Below, piece by piece: positions 33,260-42,638 of a stretch of 64,000 nucleotides of DNA; position 1 is the stretch's first letter; each line of letters starts with the position of its first letter. Source of the stretch: Nocardioides sp. QY071 (lineage in GTDB: Bacteria > Actinomycetota > Actinomycetes > Propionibacteriales > Nocardioidaceae). Location: assembly GCF_029961765.1 (NCBI RefSeq), contig NZ_CP124681.1, forward strand, positions 496,001-560,000, read 5' to 3'. The notes beneath the pieces were generated by a model that was not told the DNA's origin, ran no database searches, and saw nothing but the letters and a program-made list of their open reading frames with translations. Both the position numbers and the translations under genes were made by a program.

Positions 33260-34582
33260 TATGCGGGTTGGACCGCCACGCAATGAGCATCCGGCACGGC
33301 TTCTCGACACCGACGGTGCCACATCCATCATCACCGGAAGGACCGGACGAATGTCCACACATCAAGGCCGGCTGTTCGCTGGCATCGACTGGGCCACCAA
33401 GACCCACGCAGTCTGCGTGGTCGACGATCAAGGCGCCATCAAGGTGCGTTTCGAGATCCCCAACACCAACAAGACCTTCACCGGGCTGGTCAAGCGCCTG
33501 AGCAAGCTCGATGTCGAAGGAGTCGCCATCGAACGCTGCGACGGGCCCTTGGTCGAGGCGTTCCTCGACGCAGGGCTGCGCGTCGTGGTCATCACCCCAC
33601 GCCAGGTCAAAGGCCTGCGCAGCCGCTACACCGGCTCCGGCGCCAAGTCCGACGCCGGTGATGCCTACCTGCTGGCAGACGTGCTGCGCACCGACGGCCA
33701 CCGCCTCACCCCGCTGACCCAAGACAGTGAAGCCACCCAGGTACTGCGATCCCTCTCGCGCACCCGCAAGCAGCTGGTCGAGTCCCGCGTCGGACTGGTC
33801 AACCAGCTCCATGCCCAGCTGGAACGCTGCTTCCCCGCAGCGATCGGACTGTTCTCGCGACTCGACAGCGACGTCACCATCGCCTTCCTGCGTCGCTACC
33901 CCACCCAGCATGCGGCCAGCCGGCTCACTCCGGCCCGGTTCGCTGCGTTCCTGCGCCGCATCGCCTATTGCGGCCGCAAGCCCGTTGACGAGCTCTACGC
34001 CCGCATCGCCGACGCCCCATCCGCAGGCCTGTCCGCGACCGAAGCCGAAGGACGAGCCGTGTGCGTGCTGGCCCTGCTGCGCACCATCGAGACCACCCGC
34101 CACGAGGAACGCGAACTCGAGGCCGAGATCATCGAACGCCTCGACGCCCACGCCGACGCGCACATCTTCACGTCCCTGCCCAAAGCCGGACACGGCGTCC
34201 GCGCAGCCCTGCTGCTGTCCGAGATCGGCGACGTCCGCGCCCGGTTCCCCGACGAGGAATCCCTCGCCGCCCTGGCCGGCGTCGCGCCCGTCACCAAGGC
34301 CAGCGGCAAGCTCCACACCGTCGGGTTCCGCTGGGCCGCGGACAAGAAGCTCCGCAACGCACTCATCGACTTCGCCGACGACTCCCGCAACGCGAGCCCA
34401 TGGGCCGCGAAGATCTACGCCGACGCCATCGCCCGCGGCAAACGCCACCCCCACGCCGTGCGCATCCTGGCCCGCGCATGGGTCCGCGTGATCTGGCGCT
34501 GCTGGCAAGACCACACCGCCTACAACCCCGAACTCCACGGAGGCGCCATGCAACTTCAAGCCGCCTGAGGTTGACCTAGGGA
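33260..34582 (+). mobile_element. IS110-family insertion sequence
   Basis: A complete DEDD transposase gene is flanked by short non-coding ends. CTAGGGA occurs at 33253-33259 and again at 34576-34582, the best candidate for the boundary direct repeat, giving an element of about 1.32 kb. IS110 elements lack terminal inverted repeats, consistent with what is seen. Boundaries are provisional. The element sits between the RmlC-like gene and the oxidoreductase gene, splitting a same-strand cassette. The left end could hold the guide (bridge) RNA described for this family. Confidence 0.7.
33351..34568 (+). CDS. IS110-family transposase
   Basis: 405 residues. The N-terminal RuvC-like DEDD domain has Asp in FAGIDWATKTHAVCVVDDQG (residues about 10-29), Glu in VAIERCDGPLVEAF, and the Asp pair in GAKSDAGDAYLLADVLRTDG. 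The C-terminal transposase_20 domain contains FTSLPKAGHGVRAALLLSEI and LAALAGVAPVTKASGK, with its conserved serine region. Full length with no frameshift, so potentially active. ATG at 33351 follows GGAAGGACC; a longer frame upstream has no ribosome binding site. Base use is slightly less GC-biased than neighbours, in keeping with transfer. Confidence 0.93.
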   Translation: MSTHQGRLFAGIDWATKTHAVCVVDDQGAIKVRFEIPNTNKTFTGLVKRLSKLDVEGVAIERCDGPLVEAFLDAGLRVVVITPRQVKGLRSRYTGSGAKSDAGDAYLLADVLRTDGHRLTPLTQDSEATQVLRSLSRTRKQLVESRVGLVNQLHAQLERCFPAAIGLFSRLDSDVTIAFLRRYPTQHAASRLTPARFAAFLRRIAYCGRKPVDELYARIADAPSAGLSATEAEGRAVCVLALLRTIETTRHEERELEAEIIERLDAHADAHIFTSLPKAGHGVRAALLLSEIGDVRARFPDEESLAALAGVAPVTKASGKLHTVGFRWAADKKLRNALIDFADDSRNASPWAAKIYADAIARGKRHPHAVRILARAWVRVIWRCWQDHTAYNPELHGGAMQLQAA

Positions 34583-34585
34583 ATC

Positions 34586-35131
34586 TCACGCCTCGACCCC
34601 GGAGAGGTACGCCGCGCGCATGGTCGCGAAGTCCGGGGCGCCCCGGTCCCGCTCGGAGAGCAGCGGGTCGGGGTCCAGCCGCCAGTCGAGGCCGAGCGCG
34701 GGGTCGTCGTAGCGGCAGCCGAGCTCGTCGGCGACGTCCCAGTAGCTGTCGACGCCGTACAGGTGGACGCTCGGCACCGGGAACCAGAAGCCGTGGCACA
34801 CGCCGGGCGGGATCGCGACGGCCGTGGGCGCGTCGGCGTCGATCGTCAGCACGGCGGAGCGTCCGGTCGTCGGGCTGTCGGGACGCAGGTCGTGCAGGCC
34901 GAGGACCAGGGTGCCGGCGAGGACGGTGAGGTAGTCGTGGTGGGTGACGTGCACGTGGACCCCGCGCAGCACCCCGGCCCGGGAGCGGACGGCGTTCCAC
35001 TGCACCGGGCGCACGTCGAGCGGCCACTCGTCGCGGAACACCTCCACGAACTGTCCCCGCTCGTCGGCGTGGGCGGTGAGGTCCACGACCCGCACGCCTG
35101 CCAGCGCGGTGTCCTCGCCCGTGAGTGCCAC
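34586..35131 (-). CDS. RmlC-like cupin (dTDP-4-dehydrorhamnose 3,5-epimerase family)
   Basis: 181 residues of the dTDP-sugar epimerase cupin fold: VVDLTAHADERGQFVEVFRD, the His-containing VLRGVHVHVTHHDYLTVLAG, and IPPGVCHGFWFPVPSVHLYG. The active-site His is within HVHVTHHD. It probably shapes a nucleotide-linked deoxysugar for the downstream oxidoreductase and glycosyltransferase. GTG at 35131 with a GGAGGAG ribosome site 3 bp upstream; the longer frame upstream is discounted. Its stop lies 3 bp from the IS110 right end, so the insertion almost touched the gene. Confidence 0.83.
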   Translation of the reverse strand: MALTGEDTALAGVRVVDLTAHADERGQFVEVFRDEWPLDVRPVQWNAVRSRAGVLRGVHVHVTHHDYLTVLAGTLVLGLHDLRPDSPTTGRSAVLTIDADAPTAVAIPPGVCHGFWFPVPSVHLYGVDSYWDVADELGCRYDDPALGLDWRLDPDPLLSERDRGAPDFATMRAAYLSGVEA

Positions 35132-35258
35132 GTCTCCTCCTCCGGGCCTCGGTGGAGGCCGCGGGAAACGGTAGTCGCTGGGTGGGCCCACGGCAGGAGA
35201 AACACGAGAGCCCCGGACCAGGGGGGCAGTTCCGGGGCTCTCGCGGGTCGTGCGTGGG

Positions 35259-36482
35259 CTACGGCTTGAGGCCGTAGCTGAGCAGGCAGTTCAGCAGCTG
35301 CACCGACTGGGTCAGCTTCGGGTACTCGGCCTGGCAGGCGCTCGCCGCCTGCTGGCTGGTCAGCAGGCCCAGGACGCCGCTGATCAGGTTCGAGGTGACC
35401 GCGCCGGCGCCCGTGTCGACGTCGTTGAGCGGGCCGGGCAGCTCCGGGAGGCTCGGCGCGGTGCCGCCGCCGCCGGTGCCGCCGCCACCGGTGCCACCGC
35501 CGCCGGTGCCGCCGCCGTTGTTGCCGCCGTTGCCGGCGTCCGCGGGCGGTGCCGGGAGGGTCGGGTCGGCGGACGGGGTGCCGGTGGTGGTGCCCTTGCC
35601 GCCCTTGTTGCTCTTGAACTTGCCGGGGCCGCTGACGTCGAAGCTCGGCGGCTCGGGGACGACGTAGCCCGCGGCGGTCGAGTTGTTCGGCACCGAGGTG
35701 AAGTCGCCCTCGAGGTAGGCGTTCATGATCTTGAGGACCAGGTCGACGTAGGCCTGGCTGTGGTTGTAGCGGTAGACCGCGGCCCGCTGGCCGACGACCG
35801 TGGAGAGGTCGCCGTCGCCGGAGCAGAGGTAGACGGCGGCGGCCAGCGCCGCGTCGTCGATGTCCTGCGGGTTGCGGGCGGCGTCGTCGTCGGCGTCCAC
35901 GCCGACGACCTGCCAGGTCGAGGGGATGAACTGCATCGGGCCGACCGCGCGGTCCCACTGGGTGTCGTTGTCGTAGACGCCCGCGTCGGTGTCGGAGATG
36001 GCCTTGGTGTTGGCCTGGCCGTCGAGCGCCGGGCCGTAGATGCCGGGGGTGGCCACGCCGTCGTTGTCGAGGACGTTGCCGCCGTGGCGACCGTGGTTGG
36101 ACTCCACGCGGCCGATCGCGGCGATGAGCTGCCAGGTGATGTTGCAGGACTCGTCGGCGGAGTTGATGACCGTCTCGGCGCGCTGGTAGGCGGCCAGGGC
36201 GGCGGCCGGGATCGCGTTGGTGGAGGCGGCGGAGACGATGCCCGCCTCGTTGCCGTCCTCGAGTCCCTCGATCGAGGCCGGGTCGGAGAGGCTCGCGGGG
36301 TCCTCGATGGACTCCTCCGGGACGCTGGTGCCGTCGGTCACCTGACCGGGCGTCTCGGCGGCCTGGACCGGCGAGCCGATGCCGCCGATGCCGGCGACCG
36401 AAGCGGTCCACGCTGCGGACAGCAAGGCGAGCGGGATGATGGTCGCGACGCGTTGCAGTCGCCCCAGACGCTTCCTCGACAT
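35259..36482 (-). CDS. secreted lytic transglycosylase-like protein
   Basis: 407 residues. A signal peptide (IIPLALLSAAWTASVAG, cleavage near PVQA-AE, residue 42) is followed by an acidic linker and a soluble transglycosylase/lysozyme-like domain. Catalytic glutamate is in IGRVESNHGRHGGN, with typical AVGPMQFIPSTWQVVG and YRYNHSQAYVDLVLKI. The C-terminal half has a Gly-Thr repeat linker (three GGGGT units, about 35466-35516) and a final domain with three cysteines. It should cleave peptidoglycan outside the membrane. ATG at 36482 with GGGAGAGAG upstream. Confidence 0.88.
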   Translation of the reverse strand: MSRKRLGRLQRVATIIPLALLSAAWTASVAGIGGIGSPVQAAETPGQVTDGTSVPEESIEDPASLSDPASIEGLEDGNEAGIVSAASTNAIPAAALAAYQRAETVINSADESCNITWQLIAAIGRVESNHGRHGGNVLDNDGVATPGIYGPALDGQANTKAISDTDAGVYDNDTQWDRAVGPMQFIPSTWQVVGVDADDDAARNPQDIDDAALAAAVYLCSGDGDLSTVVGQRAAVYRYNHSQAYVDLVLKIMNAYLEGDFTSVPNNSTAAGYVVPEPPSFDVSGPGKFKSNKGGKGTTTGTPSADPTLPAPPADAGNGGNNGGGTGGGGTGGGGTGGGGTAPSLPELPGPLNDVDTGAGAVTSNLISGVLGLLTSQQAASACQAEYPKLTQSVQLLNCLLSYGLKP

Positions 36483-36566
36483 GTGTAACTCTCTCCCCTG
36501 GCCACGAGTGGCCCCGTTCTCGCGGGCTCTCCCTCAGTGCCCACCTGTGCACCGAGTCAACGAATC

Positions 36567-36593
36567 GTGACACACCCGCGTTACGGGTGTCAC
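36567..36593. promoter_or_regulatory. palindrome in the transglycosylase/hemL intergenic region
   Basis: GTGACACACCCG and CGGGTGTCAC face each other across CGTTA in the 210-bp divergent gap. On the minus strand a TTGACT (36560-36555) follows directly and may be a -35 element for the transglycosylase gene; no good -10 is seen. The site could bind a regulator of cell-wall hydrolases, but which one cannot be decided. The rest of the gap holds nothing else recognised. Confidence 0.4.
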
Positions 36594-36692
36594 ATGATCC
36601 CGCACACAACGTCGCGCCCGTGCTATGGGCGCGGTGCACAAAACAGGTGGCCGGGATGAGGGCCATTGGGACCCATCGGCGACAATGGCGCG

Positions 36693-38015
36693 GTGTCCGC
36701 ACCCCTGACCTCGACCTCCGAGGCCCTCTTCGCCCGGGCCCGTGAGGTGACCCCCGGCGGCGTCAACTCCCCGGTCCGTGCGTTCAACGCCGTCGGCGGT
36801 ACGCCGCGGTTCATCCGCTCGGCCTCCGGGCCGTGGCTGACCGACGTCGACGGCAACGAGTACGTCGACCTGATCTGCTCCTGGGGGCCGATGCTCCTGG
36901 GCCACGGGCACCCCGCCGTGCTCGACGCCGTCCAGGCGGCGGTGGGCCGCGGGACGTCGTACGGCACGCCCACGGAGGGCGAGGTGGCGCTCGTGGAGGC
37001 GATCGTCGCGCGCACCCCGGTCGAGCGGCTGCGCCTGGTCACCTCCGGCACCGAGGCGACCATGTCGGCGATCCGGCTCGCCCGCGGCTTCACCGGCCGC
37101 GACGTGGTCGTGAAGTTCGCCGGCTGCTACCACGGCCACGTCGACTCGCTGCTCGCCGCGGCGGGCTCGGGCCTGACCACCTTCTCCATCCCCGGCACCC
37201 CGGGCGTGCCGGCCAGCTCCACCGAGCTGACCCTGGTGCTGCCCTACAACGACCGCGAGGCGGTCGCCGCGGTGTTCGCCGAGCACGGCGACCGGATCGC
37301 CTGCCTGATCACCGAGGCCGCGCCGGGCAACATGGGCGTCGTACCTCCCGCGCCGGGGTTCAACCGGTTCCTCGCCGAGACCTGCAAGGCTCACGGCGCG
37401 CTGTTCATCAGTGACGAGGTGATGACCGGCTTCCGGGTCTCGGAGGCCGGCCAGTGGGGAACCGACGGCGCCGTCGAGGGCTGGGCCCCCGACCTGATGA
37501 CCTTCGGCAAGGTGATGGGCGGCGGCTTCCCGGCCGCCGCGTTCGGCGGCCGCGCCGACGTGATGGCCCACCTCGCTCCCGAGGGCCCCGTCTACCAGGC
37601 CGGCACCCTGGCCGGGAACCCGGTCGCGACCGCCGCCGGCCTCGCCACCCTCACCGCCGCGACCGACGAGGTCTACGCCCGGCTCGACGTCGTCGCCGAC
37701 GCGCTGCGCGCCGGGGTCGCGGAGTCGTTCACCGCTGCCGGGTTGCCGCACGTCATCCAGTCGACCGGCTCGATGTTCTCGGTGTTCCTCACCGAGGCCC
37801 CGGTGACGAACTTCGCGCAGGCGCAGGGCACCAGCGTGCCGGCGTACGCCGCGCTCTTCCACTCGATGCTCGACCAGGGCGTGCACCTGCCGCCGTCGGC
37901 CTTCGAGGCGTGGTTCGTGTCCTCGTCCCACGACGACCGGGCCGTCCAGCAGGTCCTCGACGCCCTTCCGGTGGCTGCCCGCGCCGCCGCCACCGCCTTC
38001 GGAGCCGCGCTGTGA
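36693..38015 (+). CDS. hemL: glutamate-1-semialdehyde 2,1-aminomutase
   Basis: HemL makes 5-aminolevulinate from glutamate-1-semialdehyde using PLP. 440 residues of the class III aminotransferase fold: [20 protein letters not shown] at the start, [37 protein letters not shown], and the PLP-lysine in [18 protein letters not shown] (near residue 272). GTG at 36693 is chosen because GACAAT ends 6 nt before it and homologues start there; an in-frame ATG at 36666 exists. The next gene overlaps by 4 bp, as in the Rv0524-Rv0525 order. Confidence 0.95.
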   Translation: MSAPLTSTSEALFARAREVTPGGVNSPVRAFNAVGGTPRFIRSASGPWLTDVDGNEYVDLICSWGPMLLGHGHPAVLDAVQAAVGRGTSYGTPTEGEVALVEAIVARTPVERLRLVTSGTEATMSAIRLARGFTGRDVVVKFAGCYHGHVDSLLAAAGSGLTTFSIPGTPGVPASSTELTLVLPYNDREAVAAVFAEHGDRIACLITEAAPGNMGVVPPAPGFNRFLAETCKAHGALFISDEVMTGFRVSEAGQWGTDGAVEGWAPDLMTFGKVMGGGFPAAAFGGRADVMAHLAPEGPVYQAGTLAGNPVATAAGLATLTAATDEVYARLDVVADALRAGVAESFTAAGLPHVIQSTGSMFSVFLTEAPVTNFAQAQGTSVPAYAALFHSMLDQGVHLPPSAFEAWFVSSSHDDRAVQQVLDALPVAARAAATAFGAAL

Positions 38016-38707
38016 GCACCCCCGACACGATCGTCCACCTGGTCCGTCACGGCGAGGTCCACAACCCCGAGGGCGTGCTCTACGGCCGCCGCGACGGCTT
38101 CCACCTCTCCGACCGCGGGCGCGCGATGGCCGACCGGGTCGCCGAGGCGCTCAAGGGCAACGACATCACGGTGATCCGCTCCTCGCCGCTGGAGCGCGCC
38201 CAGGAGACCGCCGCGCCCCTGGCGTCCGCGCTCGGGCTCGAGGTCGGTCGCGAGGCGCGGGTGATCGAGTCCGCCAACCGGTTCGAGGGCCTGACCTTCG
38301 GCAAGGGCAACAACGCGCTGCGCAACCCGCTGCTGTGGCGCCACCTCTACAACCCGTTCAAACCGTCGTGGGGCGAGCCCTACCGGGCGATCGTCGAGCG
38401 GATGATGGCGGCCGTCCACGACGCGCGTCGCGACGCCGCCGGTCACGAGGCCGTCCTGGTCTCCCACCAGCTGCCGATCTGGACCACCCGCCTGGCCGCG
38501 GAGAAGCGCTCCTTCCTCCACGACCCGCGCAAGCGCCAGTGCACGCTGTGCTCGATCACCTCGTTCGGGTTCGCCGGCGAGGAGCTGGTCGAGATCTCGT
38601 ACGCCGAGCCCGCCATCGACCTGATCCCGACCGGCGACATCGCCGCGCCGTTCTCCGCCGGTGACGCACCGGAGGAGAACCGGCCGGAGGGGACCCCTTC
38701 GGCATGA
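38012..38707 (+). CDS. histidine phosphatase (phosphoglycerate mutase-like)
   Basis: 231 residues. The phosphoacceptor histidine is in [14 protein letters not shown] (residues 9-22), with [11 protein letters not shown] and a second catalytic histidine in [10 protein letters not shown]. The class covers mutases and broad phosphatases; the substrate is not known. It sits between hemL and the thioredoxin gene of the cytochrome c maturation cluster, the same place as Rv0525 in M. tuberculosis. GTG start overlaps the hemL stop, and its own stop overlaps the next start. Confidence 0.86.
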   Translation: MSTPDTIVHLVRHGEVHNPEGVLYGRRDGFHLSDRGRAMADRVAEALKGNDITVIRSSPLERAQETAAPLASALGLEVGREARVIESANRFEGLTFGKGNNALRNPLLWRHLYNPFKPSWGEPYRAIVERMMAAVHDARRDAAGHEAVLVSHQLPIWTTRLAAEKRSFLHDPRKRQCTLCSITSFGFAGEELVEISYAEPAIDLIPTGDIAAPFSAGDAPEENRPEGTPSA

Positions 38708-39279
38708 GACGTCGTGTCGTCGCCCTGATCGGGCTGGTCCTCCTCGCGTCCGGGTGCTCCCGGATCGGCGGCACCGGCGACCAGAACTACATCAACGGCG
38801 ACCAGCAGCTCGTCCTGGTCAAGGCCGCCGACCGGCAGCAGCCCCTCGGCATCAGCGGTACGACGATCCAGGGCCAGCCGCTCGACATCGCCGACCTGCG
38901 CGGCAAGGTCGTCGTGCTCAACGTCTGGTGGTCCGGGTGCGGGCCGTGCCGCAGCGAGATGCCGATGCTGGTCGAGGCCGAGGACGAGCTGGCCAAGGAC
39001 CAGCCCGACCAGGTCGCCTTCGTCGGCATCAACATCCGTGACCTCGCGCCGGAGACCGCGGCGGCGTTCGAGAGGGACCGCGGCGTCGACTACCCGTCGC
39101 TCTACGACCCGGGCAGCGAGACGCTGCTCGACATGGGCAAGTACGCGCCGTACGCGCCCCCGGCCACCCTGGTCCTCGACCGTGAGGGCCGGGTCGCGGC
39201 GCTGATCAACGGGCCGGTCCCGTCGAAGACCACGTTGACCACCGTCGTCGAGGACACCCTGGCGGAGTCCGATGGGTGA
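38704..39279 (+). CDS. TlpA/ResA-like thioredoxin lipoprotein
   Basis: 191 residues. A lipoprotein signal (VVALIGLVLLASGC, lipobox cysteine at residue 19) anchors a thioredoxin-fold domain outside the membrane. The redox motif is WWSGCGPCRSEMPM and a cis-proline follows in YAPPATLVLD. It would reduce apocytochrome c haem-binding cysteines, receiving electrons from CcdA encoded next. Corresponds to Rv0526. Overlaps both neighbours. Confidence 0.92.
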   Translation: MRRRVVALIGLVLLASGCSRIGGTGDQNYINGDQQLVLVKAADRQQPLGISGTTIQGQPLDIADLRGKVVVLNVWWSGCGPCRSEMPMLVEAEDELAKDQPDQVAFVGINIRDLAPETAAAFERDRGVDYPSLYDPGSETLLDMGKYAPYAPPATLVLDREGRVAALINGPVPSKTTLTTVVEDTLAESDG

Positions 39280-40036
39280 CTGGTTCCGCGAGCAGGCGCT
39301 CGCCGGCGGGCTCGGGATCGCCGTCCCCGTCGCGATGGTCGCCGGGCTGGTCTCCTTCTTCTCCCCGTGCGTGCTGCCCCTGCTGCCGGGCTACCTGTCC
39401 TATGCGACCGGGCTCTCCGGCGCCGACCTGGCCGCCGGTGAGGCGAGCCACCGCCGAGGCCGGATGCTGCTCGGCTCGGTGCTCTTCGTGCTCGGCTTCG
39501 CGGTCGTCTTCGTGTTCGCCGGTACGGCGTTCGGCGGCCTCGCCTCCCAGCTGCAGCGCTGGCAGGACACCATCACCCTCGTGCTCGGCGGGATCCTCAT
39601 CGTGCTCGGGCTGGTGTTCGCCGGGTTCGTCCCGTGGCTGCAGCGCGACGTGCGCATCCACAAGCTGCCGGGCGTCGGCCTCGGTGCCGCCCCGCTCATC
39701 GGTGCGCTGTTCGCGATCGGGTGGACGCCCTGCGTCGGCCCGACCTTCGGCGTCATCCTCAACCTCACCTACGCCGACGGCGGCACCGCAGCCCGCGGTG
39801 CGCTGCTCGCGCTCTGCTACGCGCTCGGCCTCGGCATCCCGTTCGTGATCGTGGCGCTGGCCTACAACCGCACCGTCGGCGCGCTGAAGTGGGTACGCCG
39901 CCACCAGGCCACCGTGATGCGGATCGGCGGGCTGTTCCTGGTCGCGATCGGCCTGCTGATGGTCACCGGCTGGTGGGACCACATCGTCCAGTGGGCGCAG
40001 CTGCGCACCGTCGACTTCGGGGAGACGCTCGTATGA
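39272..40036 (+). CDS. ccdA: cytochrome c biogenesis protein CcdA (DsbD-like)
   Basis: A 254-residue integral membrane protein with six hydrophobic helices. The two redox cysteines are in the paired motifs FFSPCVLPLLPGYLSY (residue about 32) and GWTPCVGPTFGVIL (residue about 152). It carries reducing equivalents from cytoplasmic thioredoxin across the membrane to the TlpA-like protein. Overlaps the tlpA gene by 8 bp and resB by 4 bp. Corresponds to Rv0527. Confidence 0.94.
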   Translation: MGDWFREQALAGGLGIAVPVAMVAGLVSFFSPCVLPLLPGYLSYATGLSGADLAAGEASHRRGRMLLGSVLFVLGFAVVFVFAGTAFGGLASQLQRWQDTITLVLGGILIVLGLVFAGFVPWLQRDVRIHKLPGVGLGAAPLIGALFAIGWTPCVGPTFGVILNLTYADGGTAARGALLALCYALGLGIPFVIVALAYNRTVGALKWVRRHQATVMRIGGLFLVAIGLLMVTGWWDHIVQWAQLRTVDFGETLV

Positions 40037-41616
40037 GCGGCCCCGACGAGCGCCCTACCGAGCGCCGGTCCGGAGAGCTGACCGCGCGCGAGCTCGGCCG
40101 GTGGACGTGGCGCCAGATCACCTCGATGCGCACTGCGCTGATGCTGCTCCTGCTGCTCGCGCTGGCCGCCATCCCCGGCTCGGTGATCCCGCAGGCCGAC
40201 GTCGACTCGCTCGCCGTGACCCGCTGGAAGGACGAGCACCCGAAGCTGACGCCGGTCTACGAGAAGCTCGACCTGTTCTCGGTCTACAGCTCGCCGTGGT
40301 TCTCGGCGGTCTACCTGCTGCTCGTGCTGTCCCTGGTGGGCTGCATCATCCCGCGCCTGTTCGTCTACTACCGGGCCCTGCGCGCCCAGCCGCCCGCGGC
40401 ACCGCGCCACCTGACCCGCATGCCGGTCCAGGCGTCGTACGACACCGAGCAGGAGCCCGACGAGGTGCTGGCCCGGGCCCGCCGGGTGCTCGGCCGACGC
40501 CACCGGATCCGCAAGGCCGGCGAGGGCGACGACTTCGTGGCCGCCGAGCGGGGCTACGTCCGCGAGGCCGGCAACCTGGTCTTCCACCTGTCCCTGCTGA
40601 TCGTGCTCGCCGGCGTCGCGATGGGTGGCCTGTGGGGCTACCAGGGCGGGGTGATCCTGGTGCAGGGCACCACCTTCAGCAACAACCTCACGCAGTACGA
40701 CGACTTCAAGCCCGGTGGCCTGTTCCGGCAGAGCCAGATGGAGAACTTCCGGTTCAGCGTCGACAAGTTCTCCGTCGACTGGCTCAAGGAGGGCCCGCGC
40801 TTCGGCCAGGCCCGCAAGTTCCAGGCCGGGCTGACCTACCGCGTCGGCGACGGCGAGCCGGAGAAGTACGACCTCAAGGTCAACCACCCGCTCGAGATCG
40901 ACGGCACCGACGTCTTCCTGATCGGGCACGGCTACGCCCCGGTCATCACGGTCCGCGACGGCACCGGCCAGGTCGTGTGCACCGGGCCGACGGTCTTCCT
41001 GCCACGCGACGCCAGCTTCTTGTCGTACGGCGTCGTGAAGTGCCCGACCGCGAAGCCGGGCCAGATCGGGCTCGACGGCCTGTTCTTCCCCAGCTTCGAG
41101 ATGAAGGACGGCAACCCCGTCACCGTCTTCGGCGACGACCTCAACCCGACGCTGTCGATGCTCGCCTACACCGGCGACCTCGGGCTCGACGACGGTCGCT
41201 CGCAGTCGGTCTACGTCCTCGACAAGGCCAAGGCGACCCAGCTGAAGAAGGCCGACGGCAAGCCGCTGCGCGTCGACCTGCAGCCCGGTGACTCCGTCGA
41301 GCTGCCCGACGGGCTCGGCTCGGTGACCTTCGACCGGGTGGACCCGTGGATCCGGGTGCAGATCAGCCAGACGCCCGGCAAGGGGATCGCGCTGACCGGC
41401 GTGATCCTCGCCCTCATCGGCCTGTGCTGCTCGCTCTTCATCCGGCCGCGCCGGGTGTGGGTGCGGGCGGTGCCCGCCGGTGCTGACGGGGACGGCAGCG
41501 GCACCCGGGTCGAGGTGGCGGTCCTCGACAGATCCGGAAATGGTGAGATGGACGAGGTCCTCGCCGCCGTACTCGACAAGCTGCGGGACGAACCCGAGAA
41601 CGTGAGGCAGTCATGA
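40033..41616 (+). CDS. resB: cytochrome c biogenesis protein ResB
   Basis: 527 residues, ResB/Ccs1 family. Two N-terminal membrane helices (TALMLLLLLALAAIPGSVIP and SAVYLLLVLSLVGCIIPRL), a third near residue 180 (LVFHLSLLIVLAGVAMGGLW), a large external domain, and a last helix (GIALTGVILALIGLCCSLFI). Together with CcsB it delivers and attaches haem to apocytochrome c (system II). ATG at 40033 overlaps ccdA, and the stop overlaps ccsB. Corresponds to Rv0528. Confidence 0.94.
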   Translation: MSGPDERPTERRSGELTARELGRWTWRQITSMRTALMLLLLLALAAIPGSVIPQADVDSLAVTRWKDEHPKLTPVYEKLDLFSVYSSPWFSAVYLLLVLSLVGCIIPRLFVYYRALRAQPPAAPRHLTRMPVQASYDTEQEPDEVLARARRVLGRRHRIRKAGEGDDFVAAERGYVREAGNLVFHLSLLIVLAGVAMGGLWGYQGGVILVQGTTFSNNLTQYDDFKPGGLFRQSQMENFRFSVDKFSVDWLKEGPRFGQARKFQAGLTYRVGDGEPEKYDLKVNHPLEIDGTDVFLIGHGYAPVITVRDGTGQVVCTGPTVFLPRDASFLSYGVVKCPTAKPGQIGLDGLFFPSFEMKDGNPVTVFGDDLNPTLSMLAYTGDLGLDDGRSQSVYVLDKAKATQLKKADGKPLRVDLQPGDSVELPDGLGSVTFDRVDPWIRVQISQTPGKGIALTGVILALIGLCCSLFIRPRRVWVRAVPAGADGDGSGTRVEVAVLDRSGNGEMDEVLAAVLDKLRDEPENVRQS

Positions 41617-42638
41617 GCAACACCGCGTGGGAGACGCTGAGCAACCAGGCCGTCGCGACGGCCGGCGTCGTCTACTTCCTGGCCCTGGTGGTCTATCTGG
41701 CCGAATGGGCCTCGCTGCGTCAGCCGGCGGCCGACCGTGAGCTGGTGGGCGCCGGCGCCGCGGCGGACGCGCCGACGGCGGCGGAGCCCGAGCCCGAGGG
41801 CGCGCGGACAGCGTTCCTCGGCCGGCTCGGCATCCTGCTCACCTCGATCGCCTGTGCCGCCCACTTCGTGGCCCTGGCCGGCCGCGGCATGGCCGCGGAC
41901 CCGAACCGGGTGCCCTGGGGCAACATGTACGAGTTCACGCTCTCCGGCACGTTCGTCGTGGCGCTGCTGTACGTCGTGCTCTACAAGAAGTTCGCCCTCG
42001 GCTGGATGGGCCCGCTCGTCGTCGGCTTCGTCGTCGCCACCCTCATGCTGGCCGTGATCTGGCTCTACGACGCCGTCGCGCCGCTCACCGAGGCGCTGAA
42101 CTCGCCGTGGCTCGTGATCCACGTGGTGTCCGCGATCACCGCGACCGGCGCCTTCACCCTCGGCGGCATCGCGTCGGCCATGTACCTCGTCCGGATGCGC
42201 GCCGAGCGCCGCGCCGCCGCGACCGAGCGGCCGCTGAGCCGGTGGATCGGGCGGGTCCCCCAGCTCGACGCCCTCGACCGCCTCGCCTACCGGGTGCACG
42301 CCTTCGCGTTCCCGGTGTGGACCTTCGCGGTCCTGATCACCGGCCCGATCTGGGCGCACGAGGCCTGGTCGCGCTACTGGAACTGGGACCCCAAGGAGGT
42401 GTGGGCGTTCATCACCTGGGTCGTGTACGCCGGCTACCTCCACGCCCGTGCCACCGCCGGCTGGAAGGGCCGCAAGGCCGCCCTGCTCGCGCTGCTCGGC
42501 GTCGCGACGCTGTGGTTCAACTTCATCGGGATCAACTACTTCTCGACCACGAGCCAGCACTCCTACGCGGCCGAGCGTGTTGTCGACGCAACTACCGGAC
42601 TTGTCGCCGAACTGCCGTTCCGGGGACGAATTCGGTAG
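41613..42638 (+). CDS. ccsB: c-type cytochrome biogenesis protein CcsB (CcsA family)
   Basis: 341 residues with about eight membrane helices. The tryptophan-rich haem-handling motif is WSRYWNWDPKEVWAFITWVV and conserved histidines flank it. WGNMYEFTLSGTF is the other family hallmark. The natural end is expected around FSTTSQHSYA. Here about 17 extra residues (from ERVVDATTGLV onward) and the TAG stop are encoded by a 53-bp palindrome that covers the 3' end. Last gene of the operon beginning with hemL. Confidence 0.93.
   Translation: MSNTAWETLSNQAVATAGVVYFLALVVYLAEWASLRQPAADRELVGAGAAADAPTAAEPEPEGARTAFLGRLGILLTSIACAAHFVALAGRGMAADPNRVPWGNMYEFTLSGTFVVALLYVVLYKKFALGWMGPLVVGFVVATLMLAVIWLYDAVAPLTEALNSPWLVIHVVSAITATGAFTLGGIASAMYLVRMRAERRAAATERPLSRWIGRVPQLDALDRLAYRVHAFAFPVWTFAVLITGPIWAHEAWSRYWNWDPKEVWAFITWVVYAGYLHARATAGWKGRKAALLALLGVATLWFNFIGINYFSTTSQHSYAAERVVDATTGLVAELPFRGRIR

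Noticed and set aside
33261-33350. Longer transposase starting at 33261
   Set aside because: No ribosome site there, the extra residues do not fit the IS110 N-terminus, and ATG 33351 has a good site.
36483-36692. c-di-AMP (ydaO-type) riboswitch upstream of the transglycosylase gene
   Set aside because: Such switches control cell-wall hydrolases in some actinobacteria, but I could not identify the conserved core in this short region.
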